Below are positions 8,643 to 17,189 of a DNA stretch of 64,000 bases, in pieces (the stretch's first letter is position 1; every line of letters begins with the position of its first letter). The notes beneath the pieces were generated by a model that did no database searches, was not told where the DNA came from, and saw only the letters and a list, made by a program, of their open reading frames with translations. A program made the position numbers and the translations under genes. Origin of the DNA: Chryseobacterium tagetis (GTDB lineage Bacteria; Bacteroidota; Bacteroidia; Flavobacteriales; Weeksellaceae); contig NZ_JAERSE020000003.1 of assembly GCF_016735585.2 (NCBI RefSeq), forward strand, positions 558,001-622,000, written 5' to 3'.

Positions 8643-9218
8643 ATGCATCAAAAGCTCATCCAACTTATTTTACAAAAAATAAAACTTTCTGATAAGGAAA
8701 TAGATTTGTGTGTGCATTATTTTGAACCTGTCCTTTACGCCAAAAATGTAGTACTGGAAAAGGAAGATAAAATTCCTAACTATCTGTATTTTGTTGTATC
8801 AGGTTTTGTTCGTTTATTTCATTATAATGAGAAGGGTGATGAGATAACTACACATATCAATTGTCCTCCCGGATTTATAACTGCTTACAGTCATTTTGTA
8901 AATCAAACCAAATCAGACCAAAATCTGGAATGTATTACCGAATGTGAGCTTTTAAGAATCAAAAAAGTTGATCTTGATCTGTTGATACAAGAAAGTCCCG
9001 CATTTAAGGATTTTAGTTTTTTGGTATTTCAACAATCGTTATCCTACAATGAAAAACGTTCTAAAGAATTGGCAACGCTTAGTGCGGAAAAGCGATATCT
9101 AAAACTTTTAAATGAGCATCCGGAAATACTCCACAATGTTCCAATGCAATATATCGCCTCTTTTCTTGGAATGAACCCTAAAAGTTTGAGCCGTATCCGC
9201 AAACAAATTATTAAGTAA
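8643..9218 (+). CDS. Crp/Fnr-family transcriptional regulator
   Basis: A 191-residue protein with an N-terminal cyclic-nucleotide-binding-like beta-roll (LEKEDKIPNYLYFVVSGFVR) and a short C-terminal helix-turn-helix (MQYIASFLGMNPKSLSRIRK). Flavobacteria have many such regulators, and most lack conserved cAMP-contact residues, so the ligand is unknown. The next gene, an NAD-dependent reductase on the same strand 64 nt away, may be its target. The start at 8643 is preferred over 8625 because a TACCTTTG promoter box sits between them. Confidence 0.85.
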   Translation: MHQKLIQLILQKIKLSDKEIDLCVHYFEPVLYAKNVVLEKEDKIPNYLYFVVSGFVRLFHYNEKGDEITTHINCPPGFITAYSHFVNQTKSDQNLECITECELLRIKKVDLDLLIQESPAFKDFSFLVFQQSLSYNEKRSKELATLSAEKRYLKLLNEHPEILHNVPMQYIASFLGMNPKSLSRIRKQIIK

Positions 9219-9282
9219 CATTTGTGAAGTGTTTTTGAAATAGCAAGACTGAACTTTGTCCTATCAATTAAAATCAAAGGAT

Positions 9283-10293
9283 ATGACAAATAAACAATTA
9301 GTACTCGTGTCTGGAGCAAACGGACATTTGGGTAATAATCTTGTTAGATTACTAATAGAAAAAGGATTTCAGGTTCGATGCTCGGTTCGTAACATTAAAA
9401 ATAAGGATTGTTTCAAAGGTTTGGTCTGTGAGGTTATTCAGGCAGATATTACAGACAAGGCTTCATTTGTAAAGGCACTGCAGGGTGTCGAAACATTTTA
9501 TGCCGTAGGTGCCAGTTTTAAATTATGGGCAAAAGATCCTAAAAAAGAAATTTACGATGTAAATATGGATGGAACCCGTAACACGATAGAAGCTGCCGCA
9601 GAAGCAGGAGTAAAGAGAATAGTATATGTAAGTTCAATTGCTGCTTTAGATTACACCAAACTGCCGACTAAAGAGAGTAATGGTTACAATCCTGACCGCA
9701 GAGATATGTATTATAATTCCAAAAATGATGGTGAAAAGCTAGCTTTCCAATTGGCAGAGGAATTGGGCGTAGAGCTAGTGTCTGTGATGCCCGGAGCAAT
9801 GATCGGGAGTGAAGCATTTCTTCCGTTGAATGTTTCTTATGGTGTTTTAAAGCTAATTTTAAATAAAAAAATTCCGATGGATACCAAAATTACCCTTAAT
9901 TGGGTAGATGTGAAAGATGTAGCTGAAGGCTGTTATCTCGCTGCACAAAAGGGACGTTCTGGAGAGCGTTATATCCTTGCCAATGAGAAATGTATGACCA
10001 TTACCGATACAACCAGATTAGCTCAAAAGCTTTATCCTGAAATAAAATTGAAAGTTCCGGGTTCTGTCCCTGACTTTATACTCTATACGATTGCTGGATT
10101 TATGGAGCTTTCAGCAAAAATAAGTGGAAAGGCTCCAGTTCTGACGAGAAAGGAAATAGCTATGTTCTCAGGTTTACAGCAAAATTTTGATATTTCTAAG
10201 TCAAGAAATGAATTGGGATTTAATCCTAAAAAACCTGAACAGGCAGTCGAAGAAGCATTAGCTTATCTTATGGAGCATAAGGATTTACTATAA
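9283..10293 (+). CDS. NAD(P)-dependent epimerase/dihydroflavonol-4-reductase-like enzyme
   Basis: An extended short-chain dehydrogenase of 336 residues. The Rossmann motif GANGHLGNNL is near residue 12, and the catalytic tyrosine and lysine lie in MYYNSKNDGEKLA. LNWVDVKDVAEG is typical of the dihydroflavonol reductase-like branch that reduces ketones or aldehydes. The substrate is unknown. The start at 9283 is chosen because AAAGG lies just upstream; an earlier TTG at 9256 is weaker. A hairpin with a T-run follows the stop. Confidence 0.85.
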   Translation: MTNKQLVLVSGANGHLGNNLVRLLIEKGFQVRCSVRNIKNKDCFKGLVCEVIQADITDKASFVKALQGVETFYAVGASFKLWAKDPKKEIYDVNMDGTRNTIEAAAEAGVKRIVYVSSIAALDYTKLPTKESNGYNPDRRDMYYNSKNDGEKLAFQLAEELGVELVSVMPGAMIGSEAFLPLNVSYGVLKLILNKKIPMDTKITLNWVDVKDVAEGCYLAAQKGRSGERYILANEKCMTITDTTRLAQKLYPEIKLKVPGSVPDFILYTIAGFMELSAKISGKAPVLTRKEIAMFSGLQQNFDISKSRNELGFNPKKPEQAVEEALAYLMEHKDLL

Positions 10294-10610
10294 ATTATAA
10301 TATGCAATGAAATAACCTAATCAATAAAAAAGGGGCTTAGAAAACAAGTCTCTTTTTTGCTAAAATCGTATTGGTGGCAAGCGAAGGGTGAAAAATAGGT
10401 GATCAAAACGATATCTGTTTTAATTCTTTTTTGGCGGGAATTCGATTCCTGCTGTTGTAACTGTTCCAGTAACTATAATGAAAGTATTGATATCCATATT
10501 TTACGTTCATTAAACATTCCACAAAGGAATCTGTCACGATTTTGAACATTTTGAATATTTTTTTTGATAGTTTATAAAAAGAGATTAACCTTAAATTTAC
10601 ACTATTAATA
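10294..10610. other. 317-nt intergenic region: terminator, then no recognised feature
   Basis: It holds the terminator at 10326-10358. The remaining 250 nt contain open stretches on both strands, but none has a ribosome site, family match or codon pattern that convinces me. There is no TAnnTTTG box before the next gene. Confidence 0.5.
10326..10358 (+). terminator. Rho-independent terminator after the reductase gene
   Basis: A-run plus GGGGCTT (10332-10338) pairs with AAGTCTC (10346-10352), with two G:T pairs and a loop of 7 nt, followed by TTTTTT. The A-run also pairs with the T-run, so it may work in both directions. Confidence 0.7.
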
Positions 10611-10979
10611 ATGGGTATGAAAAAGAAACTCATATTGTTTTCTTTCGTTTTATTTTTTGCTACTTTATGTGCCGGATTTATGGTACAGAAGGGGCAAAAT
10701 AATGCTTCCCATAATAGTACTTTAAAAGATCATTTTTTACAGAAATCAGACAACGGCGGACAGACGGAAATTTATAGTGTGTCAGAAATTCAGGATTTGT
10801 CAGATTGCAACGACCTTGAAAAAGTAAAATTTGACTATTCAATTCTTGGACAAACATGGTTAAGCTATTTCTTTGCTGAATCATTATCTCACAAACCAGT
10901 TGCGGCTGTTCAAAACTGTATTTATATTACAGAACCAAGATATATTCTGTATCATTCCCTGCAAATTGCGGGTTGTTAA
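10611..10979 (+). CDS. Small exported protein of unknown function
   Basis: A 122-residue protein that starts with a basic segment and a long hydrophobic stretch (LILFSFVLFFATLCAGF), fitting a signal peptide or membrane anchor. The rest is polar and has four cysteines, one of them in the hydrophobic segment and another as the last residue. I do not recognise a family. An ATG six nt downstream (10617) is an equally good start. It lies 151 nt before ureA in the same direction; whether it belongs to the urease transcript is unclear. Confidence 0.55.
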   Translation: MGMKKKLILFSFVLFFATLCAGFMVQKGQNNASHNSTLKDHFLQKSDNGGQTEIYSVSEIQDLSDCNDLEKVKFDYSILGQTWLSYFFAESLSHKPVAAVQNCIYITEPRYILYHSLQIAGC

Positions 10980-11072
10980 TTCCTTTTCACATTTTATGGA
11001 TTTCCTGATTTGTATTTAGATATAAATCTGTCTTATCCAACATCATTTTCAACTTTACATAGACTTCGTATT

Positions 11073-11090
11073 TGCCTTTATTACAAGGCA
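11073..11090 (+). promoter_or_regulatory. Short dyad in the urease leader
   Basis: TGCCTT (11073-11078) and AAGGCA (11085-11090) form a 6-bp dyad with a 6-nt loop, 40 nt before ureA. It could be an operator half-site pair or a leader hairpin. It does not match the E. coli NikR operator spacing. Confidence 0.25.
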
Positions 11091-11130
11091 GACAAGATAT
11101 TCTGTGTCCAATTTTAAATAAAATAATACT

Positions 11131-11433
11131 ATGCATTTAACACCAAGAGAAACGGAAAAGCTTATGCTGTTCCTGGCAGGCGAACTTGCCTTAAAAAGAA
11201 AAGCGAGAGGCCTTAAGTTGAACTATCCGGAATCTATTGCACTGATCAGCCACTTTTTACTGGAAGGAGCAAGAGATGGGAAAAAAGTAGCCGAGCTGAT
11301 GCAGGAAGGCGCAAATCTTCTTACTGTAGACGACGTAATGCCGGGAGTAGCAGAAATGATTCATGATGTGCAGATAGAAGCCACTTTCCCAGATGGGACG
11401 AAGTTAGTAACCGTACACAATCCAATCCGTTAA
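11131..11433 (+). CDS. ureA: Urease subunit gamma
   Basis: A 100-residue protein that aligns over its full length with UreA, with the hallmark stretches [29 protein letters not shown] and VMPGVAEMI. With UreB and UreC it forms the cytoplasmic nickel enzyme that splits urea into ammonia and carbamate. The gene opens the urease operon and is 11 nt upstream of ureB. The subunits are separate, as is usual in free-living bacteria, and not fused as in Helicobacter. Confidence 0.97.
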   Translation: MHLTPRETEKLMLFLAGELALKRKARGLKLNYPESIALISHFLLEGARDGKKVAELMQEGANLLTVDDVMPGVAEMIHDVQIEATFPDGTKLVTVHNPIR

Positions 11434-11444
11434 TACCAGTTATT

Positions 11445-11813
11445 ATGATACCAGGAGAAATTTTTGTAAAAGAAGGTACCATCATCTGCAACGAAGGCAG
11501 AGAGACCGTAAAAATAAAAGTAACCAATACAGGAGACAGACCGATTCAGGTAGGTTCTCACTTCCATTTTTTTGAAGTTAATAAAGCGATGAGCTTTGAC
11601 CGTGAGAAGGCTTTCGGAAAGAGATTGAACATTGTAGCAAGTACAGCAGTACGTTTCGAACCGGGAGAGGAAAAAGAAGTGGAATTGGTAGAAATCGGAG
11701 GTAATAAAAAAGCAATGGGCTTCAATAATCTTGTTGATGGGAAGGTAGACTCAGAAGAGCAAAAAAGAGCAAGCCTTGATAAAGCTACAGTATTAAACTT
11801 TAAAAATCAGTAA
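11445..11813 (+). CDS. ureB: Urease subunit beta
   Basis: A 122-residue protein with the UreB core: MIPGEIF at the start, [19 protein letters not shown], and [20 protein letters not shown]. The C-terminal tail beyond about residue 105 ([19 protein letters not shown]) is a little longer than the shortest bacterial homologues. It packs against the UreC active-site domain. The stop is 1 nt before the ureC ATG, so the genes are translated together. Confidence 0.97.
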   Translation: MIPGEIFVKEGTIICNEGRETVKIKVTNTGDRPIQVGSHFHFFEVNKAMSFDREKAFGKRLNIVASTAVRFEPGEEKEVELVEIGGNKKAMGFNNLVDGKVDSEEQKRASLDKATVLNFKNQ

Positions 11814-11814
11814 C

Positions 11815-13536
11815 ATGAGCTTAAACGTAGACAGAAAGCAATACGCCAATATATTAGGTCCGACAGCGGGAGATAAAATCCGTTTGGGAGATACTGAAAT
11901 TATTATTGAAATCGAAAAAGATTTCACCCATTACGGAGACGAAGCCGTTTTCGGAGGTGGAAAAACCGTTCGTGACGGAATGGGACAGAATGTAACTGCA
12001 AAAAGAGATGAAGGTGTTTTGGATCTTTGTATCACAGGTGCAGTAATCATCGATCACTGGGGAATTGTAAAAGGAGATATTGGGATCAAAGATGGTAAAA
12101 TCGTAGGAATTGGTAAAGCCGGAAACCCAGATACAATGGATGGAGTTTCTCCAAACATGATTATCGGTGCTTCAACGGAAGTTCATGGCGGAAAAGGATA
12201 TATCGTGACTGCCGGAGGAATTGATACTCACATTCACTATATCTGTCCTCAGCAAATTGAAACTTCTTTATATAGCGGAATCACAACCATGATTGGTGGC
12301 GGTACAGGTCCAAACGATGGAACTAATGCTACAACAGTAACTCCGGGAAAATTCAATATGCAGAAAATGCTGGAAGCAGCGGAAGAATATCCAATGAATC
12401 TTGGTTTTTTTGGAAAAGGAAACTGTTCAGCAGAAGAACCTATTGAAGAGCAGGTTGAAGCAGGTGCTTTAGGAGTGAAAATCCATGAAGACTGGGGAGC
12501 AACACCTGCAACGATTGATGCAGCATTAAAAGTAGCCGATAAATATGATGTTCAGGTTGCTATTCATACCGATACTTTGAATGAAGGAGGATTTTTGGAA
12601 GATACGATGAGAGCAATTAATGGTAGAGTAATCCACACTTTCCACACGGAAGGAGCAGGTGGAGGTCACGCACCGGATATCATCAAAGCAGCAATGTATC
12701 CAAATGTATTACCGGCTTCTACAAACCCGACTCGTCCTTATACAATCAATACAATCGATGAACACTTGGATATGTTGATGGTTTGCCACCACTTGAGTAA
12801 AAACATTCCTGAAGATGTGGCATTTGCGGATTCACGTATCCGTCCGGAAACGATTGCAGCAGAAGATATTCTTCACGATATGGGTGTTTTCAGTATTATG
12901 AGTTCCGACTCTCAGGCTATGGGAAGACCGGGTGAAGTGATTACAAGAACTTGGCAGACAGCAAGCAAAATGAAGGAGCAAAGAGGTGATTTAGCAGAAG
13001 ATCAAGACCACGGAAACGATAACTACCGTGCAAAAAGATATGTGGCTAAATATACCATCAATCCAGCAATTGCACACGGTATTTCAGAATATGTAGGTTC
13101 TCTTGAAGAAGGAAAATTAGCGGATTTAGTCATCTGGAAACCTGCATTATTTGGAGTGAAACCGGAAATGATTGTAAAAGGAGGATTCGTAATCGCTGCC
13201 AAAATGGGTGATCCGAATGCTTCAATTCCAACACCTCAACCTATCATTTACAGAAATATGTTTGGTGCTCACGGAAAAGCTAAATTCGGAACCTGTGCAA
13301 ATTTTGTTTCTCAAATTTCTATCGACAACGGAACGATTGCTTCTTATGGATTAGAAAAAATGATTCTTCCGGTGAAAAACTGCAGAAACATTTCTAAAAA
13401 AGACCTTATCCACAACGATAAAACGCCTTTAATTGAAGTAAATCCTGAAAATTATAAAGTAACAGTAGATGGAGAATATGTTACCTGTGAGCCAGCTGAA
13501 AAACTGCCATTAACACAGTTGTATTACTTATTCTAA
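11815..13536 (+). CDS. ureC: Urease subunit alpha (catalytic)
   Basis: A 573-residue catalytic subunit. All metal and catalytic residues are visible: H139 and H141 in [11 protein letters not shown], the carbamylated K222 with H224 in [13 protein letters not shown]251 in [10 protein letters not shown]277 in [11 protein letters not shown], the mobile-flap C324-H325 in MVCHHLSK, and D365 in MSSDSQAMG. It should bind two Ni ions and hydrolyse urea in the cytoplasm. The protein is intact and of normal length. Two tandem palindromes follow its stop and may weaken transcription into the accessory genes. Confidence 0.98.
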   Translation: MSLNVDRKQYANILGPTAGDKIRLGDTEIIIEIEKDFTHYGDEAVFGGGKTVRDGMGQNVTAKRDEGVLDLCITGAVIIDHWGIVKGDIGIKDGKIVGIGKAGNPDTMDGVSPNMIIGASTEVHGGKGYIVTAGGIDTHIHYICPQQIETSLYSGITTMIGGGTGPNDGTNATTVTPGKFNMQKMLEAAEEYPMNLGFFGKGNCSAEEPIEEQVEAGALGVKIHEDWGATPATIDAALKVADKYDVQVAIHTDTLNEGGFLEDTMRAINGRVIHTFHTEGAGGGHAPDIIKAAMYPNVLPASTNPTRPYTINTIDEHLDMLMVCHHLSKNIPEDVAFADSRIRPETIAAEDILHDMGVFSIMSSDSQAMGRPGEVITRTWQTASKMKEQRGDLAEDQDHGNDNYRAKRYVAKYTINPAIAHGISEYVGSLEEGKLADLVIWKPALFGVKPEMIVKGGFVIAAKMGDPNASIPTPQPIIYRNMFGAHGKAKFGTCANFVSQISIDNGTIASYGLEKMILPVKNCRNISKKDLIHNDKTPLIEVNPENYKVTVDGEYVTCEPAEKLPLTQLYYLF

Positions 13537-13548
13537 GATAAATCTTGC

Positions 13549-13626
13549 AAACCTAACAGGTTTCAAAAACCTGTTAGGTTTATCTAAAGACAAAATCTAA
13601 AAAGTTTCAAAAACTTATTGGATTTT
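13549..13626. repeat. Two tandem related palindromes after ureC
   Basis: First unit: AAACCTAACAGGTTT (13549-13563), loop CAA, AAACCTGTTAGGTTT (13567-13581), a perfect 15-bp stem. Second unit, 10 nt later: AAAATCTAAAAAGTTT (13592-13607), loop CAA, AAACTTATTGGATTTT (13611-13626), 14 of 16 paired. Arms of the two units resemble each other and share the same loop, so they look like diverged copies of one element. They may act as terminators or mRNA-end protectors between ureC and the accessory genes. Confidence 0.75.
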
Positions 13627-13687
13627 ATTTAACAGCAAAAAAGATTTACCAAACAAAATTTAAAATCATTAGCGAATTACATTCAAA

Positions 13688-14317
13688 ATGAAATATCTGA
13701 ATAAAATAATTCTTCCACTAGCCATCGCAGGAGCAACCATTGCAAATGCACAGGTTTTGGGAGGACACAGGATTAAGAGTGATGAAGACGGACCAAAAGG
13801 CCAAATCATGATATACGGCTCATTGGATTATTCAAAAATAACAACCCCATCTAGCAGCAGCAGTACAGTTTCGAGTGCACCGATTGGAGTGGGATACTTT
13901 ATCAATAATAATGACCTGATCGGGGTAAACTATGCTTACTCACAAAACGCTGTTGACCATAATGTTGTGTATAAGCAAAACGAAGCAGGACTTTGGTATA
14001 GTCCGTCATTAATGCTCGGAAAATACTTTGTACTTATTGGTCAGGTAGATGCCCATTACGTTTGGGGACAACAGCAGATGCCGACTGCAGGACCAATGGA
14101 AAATTTTAATGGATTCCGTCTTCGTGCCTATCCTTTGATTGGGATATTGTTAGGCGGCGGTTGGGCGTTGAAATTTAAGTTTGCAGAACTTTCGATGTTG
14201 CAGACTAAAACAAAACAGGAAGGCTGGACGAAAACTTATGTAGCGGGAATCAGCGGTTCCACATTCGGGGTAGGAATTTCCAAAAATTTTGACTTTAGAA
14301 AAAAAACCGATAAATAA
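13688..14317 (+). CDS. Predicted outer-membrane beta-barrel protein inside the urease operon
   Basis: A 209-residue protein with a signal peptide (cleavage near ANAQV, residues 20-22). The mature part alternates hydrophobic and polar residues (GQIMIYGSLDYSKI, APIGVGYFINNNDLIGVNYAYS) as in a small 8- to 10-strand barrel, and ends in FGVGISKNFDF before a short charged tail. Its stop overlaps the ureE ATG by one base (TAATG), so it is tightly coupled to urease maturation genes. I know of no standard ure gene of this type. A role in letting urea or nickel through the outer membrane is a guess from position. Confidence 0.7.
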   Translation: MKYLNKIILPLAIAGATIANAQVLGGHRIKSDEDGPKGQIMIYGSLDYSKITTPSSSSSTVSSAPIGVGYFINNNDLIGVNYAYSQNAVDHNVVYKQNEAGLWYSPSLMLGKYFVLIGQVDAHYVWGQQQMPTAGPMENFNGFRLRAYPLIGILLGGGWALKFKFAELSMLQTKTKQEGWTKTYVAGISGSTFGVGISKNFDFRKKTDK

Positions 14318-14826
14318 TGATAATTAACGAAACAATAGGCAATCTCATCCAAAACCCGACCTCAAAACCGGTAGATTATCTGGATTTGGAATGGTTTGAA
14401 ACCACCAAAAGAATTCAGCGTAAAAAAACCAGACAGGGTGTGGATATTGCCATCAAATTTCTGAGAGAAGGGCAACGTTTGCGTGAAGGCGATATTCTTT
14501 TTGAAAATGAAGAAAAGGTAATTGCAGTCAATGTTCTGGAAACAGAAGCCATCGTGATGTCACCGGCTTCTTTACTGGAAATGGGAACCGTTTGTTATGA
14601 AATCGGAAACAAGCATATTCCGCTTTTCATCCAGGAAGATAAAGTATTGCTTCCGTTTGAAATGCCGATGTTCAGATGGCTGGAAGCAAGCGGGTTCAAA
14701 CCGGAAAAGCACTCCGTAAAACTCTTGAATCTTCTTAAATCTAACGTAGAGCCTCACGGACACGGAAGTTTAGGCTCTACAATTTTTACTAAAATATTAA
14801 AAATGGCAGCTTCAAAAGATGAATAA
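14317..14826 (+). CDS. ureE: Urease accessory protein UreE (nickel chaperone)
   Basis: A 169-residue UreE. The N-terminal domain includes RKKTRQGVDIAIKFL, and the C-terminal metal domain has GNKHIPLFIQEDKVLLPF with the conserved dimer-interface histidine region. The tail holds a short HGHG (in EPHGHGSLGS), not the long poly-histidine tract of Klebsiella. UreE carries nickel to the UreG-UreF-UreD complex in the cytoplasm. The gene begins at the stop of the barrel gene and its end overlaps ureF by 8 nt. Confidence 0.93.
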   Translation: MIINETIGNLIQNPTSKPVDYLDLEWFETTKRIQRKKTRQGVDIAIKFLREGQRLREGDILFENEEKVIAVNVLETEAIVMSPASLLEMGTVCYEIGNKHIPLFIQEDKVLLPFEMPMFRWLEASGFKPEKHSVKLLNLLKSNVEPHGHGSLGSTIFTKILKMAASKDE

Positions 14827-15517
14827 TTTGAATTTAAACTTTTTATCGGGATTACTGCACCTTTCGGATCCTACGTTGCCTATCGGTGGTTACACGCATT
14901 CCAACGGGTTGGAAACATTCGTTCAGCAAAGAATTGTTCATGACCGAGTTACCGCAAAAGAATTTGTTGAAAATATGCTTCAGTACAACCTGAAATACAA
15001 CGACGGAGCTTTTGTAAAACTGGCATACGAAGCCGCACAAAATGGAGATTTAGAATTGTTATTAAATCTTGATAACGAATGCAATTCCCTAAAATGCCCG
15101 AAAGAAATCCGACAGGCAAGTCAGAAATTAGGATTACGATTAATCAAAATTTTCAAAAGAAGAGAAAGCTTTCCTTTGATAGAAGCGTATGAAAAGGCAG
15201 TTCAGCAGCGTGAAGCCAATTCGCATTACTGTATCGTTTTCGGGATGTATGCGGCTTTAATGAACATTCCGATGTATGAAGCATTGTTAGGATTTTATTA
15301 TACCTCAACTGCAGGAATGATTACCAATGCAGTAAAATTGGTTCCTCTGGGACAATTGGACGGACAGGATATTTTGTTCTCGCTGTATTTCGTCATGGAA
15401 AAAACCGCCCAAGAAACCATAGAATTGGACAGAGATATGGTAGGATTGTGCAATACGTCGTTTGATATTAGATGTATGCAGCACGAAAGACTGTACTCAA
15501 GGCTTTATATGTCTTAA
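14819..15517 (+). CDS. ureF: Urease accessory protein UreF
   Basis: A 232-residue, mostly helical protein. The start region SDPTLPIGGYTHSNGLETFV is the UreF signature, and SHYCIVFGMYAALMNI is the central conserved block. UreF bridges UreD and UreG on the apo-urease and controls GTPase use during nickel insertion. It overlaps ureE by 8 nt. A 165-nt gap with a palindromic repeat then separates it from ureG. Confidence 0.95.
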   Translation: MNNLNLNFLSGLLHLSDPTLPIGGYTHSNGLETFVQQRIVHDRVTAKEFVENMLQYNLKYNDGAFVKLAYEAAQNGDLELLLNLDNECNSLKCPKEIRQASQKLGLRLIKIFKRRESFPLIEAYEKAVQQREANSHYCIVFGMYAALMNIPMYEALLGFYYTSTAGMITNAVKLVPLGQLDGQDILFSLYFVMEKTAQETIELDRDMVGLCNTSFDIRCMQHERLYSRLYMS

Positions 15518-15558
15518 AAATGAACAGTGAGAAGTAAGAAGTAAGAGTGTGAAGAATT

Positions 15559-15608
15559 CCCCTCCAATGGAGGGGTGGCAAAAATTCAGAGAATTTTTGA
15601 CGGGGTGG
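15559..15608. repeat. Double-hairpin intergenic repeat between ureF and ureG
   Basis: CCCCTCC (15559-15565), loop AAT, GGAGGGG (15569-15575) is directly followed by CAAAAATTC (15579-15587), loop AGA, GAATTTTTG (15591-15599). GGGGTGG occurs on both sides of the second hairpin (15572-15578 and 15602-15608). Both stems are perfect. From memory, sequence of this type recurs between genes in flavobacterial genomes; within this window I see only one copy. Confidence 0.65.
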
Positions 15609-15682
15609 TACCATTAAAAAAACAAGTAGATATTTCCCCACAAATAATTCTTAAAAACCAAACAAAGTAAAATTTAAATAAA

Positions 15683-16321
15683 ATGGAAAATAGAAAATAT
15701 ATAAAAGTAGGAGTAGCAGGACCGGTAGGTTCAGGGAAAACTGCATTATTGGAAAGATTAAGCAGAAAATTATTCGGAACTTACGATTTGGGCGTAATTA
15801 CCAATGATATTTATACCAAAGAAGATGCTGAATTTATGGCAAAAAACAGCCTTCTTCCTCACGATAGAATCATCGGGGTAGAAACAGGAGGTTGTCCTCA
15901 CACCGCCATCCGTGAAGATGCGAGTATGAACCTTGAGGCTGTAGATGAATTGGCAGCACGTTTCCCAGACATTGAGTTGGTCTTAATCGAAAGTGGAGGT
16001 GATAACCTTTCAGCGACTTTCAGTCCGGATCTTGCAGACGTTACGATTTTCATTATTGACGTTGCCGAAGGAGAAAAAATTCCGAGAAAAGGAGGTCCCG
16101 GTATTACCCGTTCCGATTTGTTGATTATCAATAAAATTGACTTGGCGCCACACGTTGGAGCGAGCCTTGAAGTGATGGAAAGAGATGCGAGAAGAATGAG
16201 AAACGGAAATCCTTTCGTATTTACCAACCTGAAAACTGACGAAGGGCTGGATAAAGTAATTGGCTGGATTAAAAAATATGCCCTTTTAGAAGAAATTGAA
16301 GAACCGAATTTGGTAAGATAA
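15683..16321 (+). CDS. ureG: Urease accessory GTPase UreG
   Basis: A 212-residue SIMIBI-class GTPase. The P-loop is GPVGSGKT (residues 13-20), the metal-binding CPH motif is at residues 71-73 in [16 protein letters not shown], and the guanine-specifying NKID occurs in [14 protein letters not shown] hydrolysis drives nickel delivery into urease. The stop is followed directly by the ureD ATG. The start is set by ATGGAAAAT after an A-rich leader; no strong Shine-Dalgarno is present, as is usual in Bacteroidota. Confidence 0.97.
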   Translation: MENRKYIKVGVAGPVGSGKTALLERLSRKLFGTYDLGVITNDIYTKEDAEFMAKNSLLPHDRIIGVETGGCPHTAIREDASMNLEAVDELAARFPDIELVLIESGGDNLSATFSPDLADVTIFIIDVAEGEKIPRKGGPGITRSDLLIINKIDLAPHVGASLEVMERDARRMRNGNPFVFTNLKTDEGLDKVIGWIKKYALLEEIEEPNLVR

Positions 16322-17140
16322 ATGAATAGCCGTTTAAATATAATTGCAGGATTCAAGGGCGGAAAGTCTTATGTAAAAGACCTTTATGTTTCGCTTCCAT
16401 TCCGCGTAGTTTCCGTGGGGCAGCGTAAAGACGATAATAAATTGTATCAAATGGTCATGAGTTCTTCGCCCGGAATTCTGGACGGAGACCATTACCAATT
16501 GGAGGTGAGCCTTGAACAAGGAGCTTCATTGCAATTGCAGTCGCAGTCGTACCAAAGGCTTTTCAATATGAAAGATAAAGCCGTTCAGGAGCTGAATGTG
16601 TTGATGGAAGATGATACGTCTTTTGCCTACGTTCCACATCCTGTGGTTCCGCATGAAGATTCCAATTTTAAAAGTCAGGCAAAAATCAATATCGGGAAAA
16701 ACAGCCAGTTGATTATCAGTGAGATTATTACGTGTGGCAGAAAGCATTACGGAGAAGTTTTTAAATTAAAGCGTTTCCAGAACCTGATGGAGATTTACCA
16801 CGAAAATAAATTGGTGATCAAAGATAATGTACTGATTCAACCAGATTTAATCCCGATTAACAGTATCGGAAACCTCGAACAGTACACGCATCAGGGAACA
16901 TTGATTTTTTACAGTACCAAAAATGATGTTCATAAAGACCAGTTAATTGAAACTGTCGTTGAAGATTCAGAAAGAGTCAAAGGAGAAATGGAAATCGGCG
17001 TTTCAGCAATGGAAAATAACGGGTTTGTAGTGCGTGCTTTAGGACATGGAGGTGAAGTGATGTATAATTTTTTCCTGCATATTCAGGACATTCTTTGGGA
17101 TTTGGATAAAAAGAATGTTGAGGATTGTGTTAAGTTTTAG
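16322..17140 (+). CDS. ureD: Urease accessory protein UreD (UreH)
   Basis: A 272-residue scaffold protein. Conserved UreD blocks are visible: SSPGILDGDHYQLEVSLEQG, SQSYQRLF, FAYVPHPVVPHEDSNF and IISEIITCGRKHYGE. It binds apo-urease and, with UreF and UreG, guides nickel and bicarbonate into the active site. It starts one base after the ureG stop. In many bacteria ureD lies first in the operon; its place at the end here is a common flavobacterial arrangement. Confidence 0.92.
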   Translation: MNSRLNIIAGFKGGKSYVKDLYVSLPFRVVSVGQRKDDNKLYQMVMSSSPGILDGDHYQLEVSLEQGASLQLQSQSYQRLFNMKDKAVQELNVLMEDDTSFAYVPHPVVPHEDSNFKSQAKINIGKNSQLIISEIITCGRKHYGEVFKLKRFQNLMEIYHENKLVIKDNVLIQPDLIPINSIGNLEQYTHQGTLIFYSTKNDVHKDQLIETVVEDSERVKGEMEIGVSAMENNGFVVRALGHGGEVMYNFFLHIQDILWDLDKKNVEDCVKF

Positions 17141-17152
17141 TGAGCATCAAAA

Positions 17153-17167
17153 AGCCTTGACAAGGCT
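17153..17167 (+). promoter_or_regulatory. Short hairpin before the nickel permease gene
   Basis: AGCCTT (17153-17158), GAC, AAGGCT (17162-17167). The GCCTT/AAGGC arms resemble those of the ureA leader dyad, but the spacing differs (3 against 6 nt). No T-run follows, so a terminator is unlikely. Confidence 0.25.
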
Positions 17168-17189
17168 GGAAATAAAATATAAATAAAAA

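Noticed and set aside
10403..10633. Minus-strand ORF opposite the small exported protein region
   Set aside because: Its start overlaps the coding start on the plus strand, there is no promoter or ribosome site, and the sequence is low-complexity aromatic without family resemblance.
11073..11090. NikR operator before ureA
   Set aside because: The dyad lacks the GTATGA-N16-TCATAC pattern and no NikR gene is in the window. It is kept only as a weak dyad.
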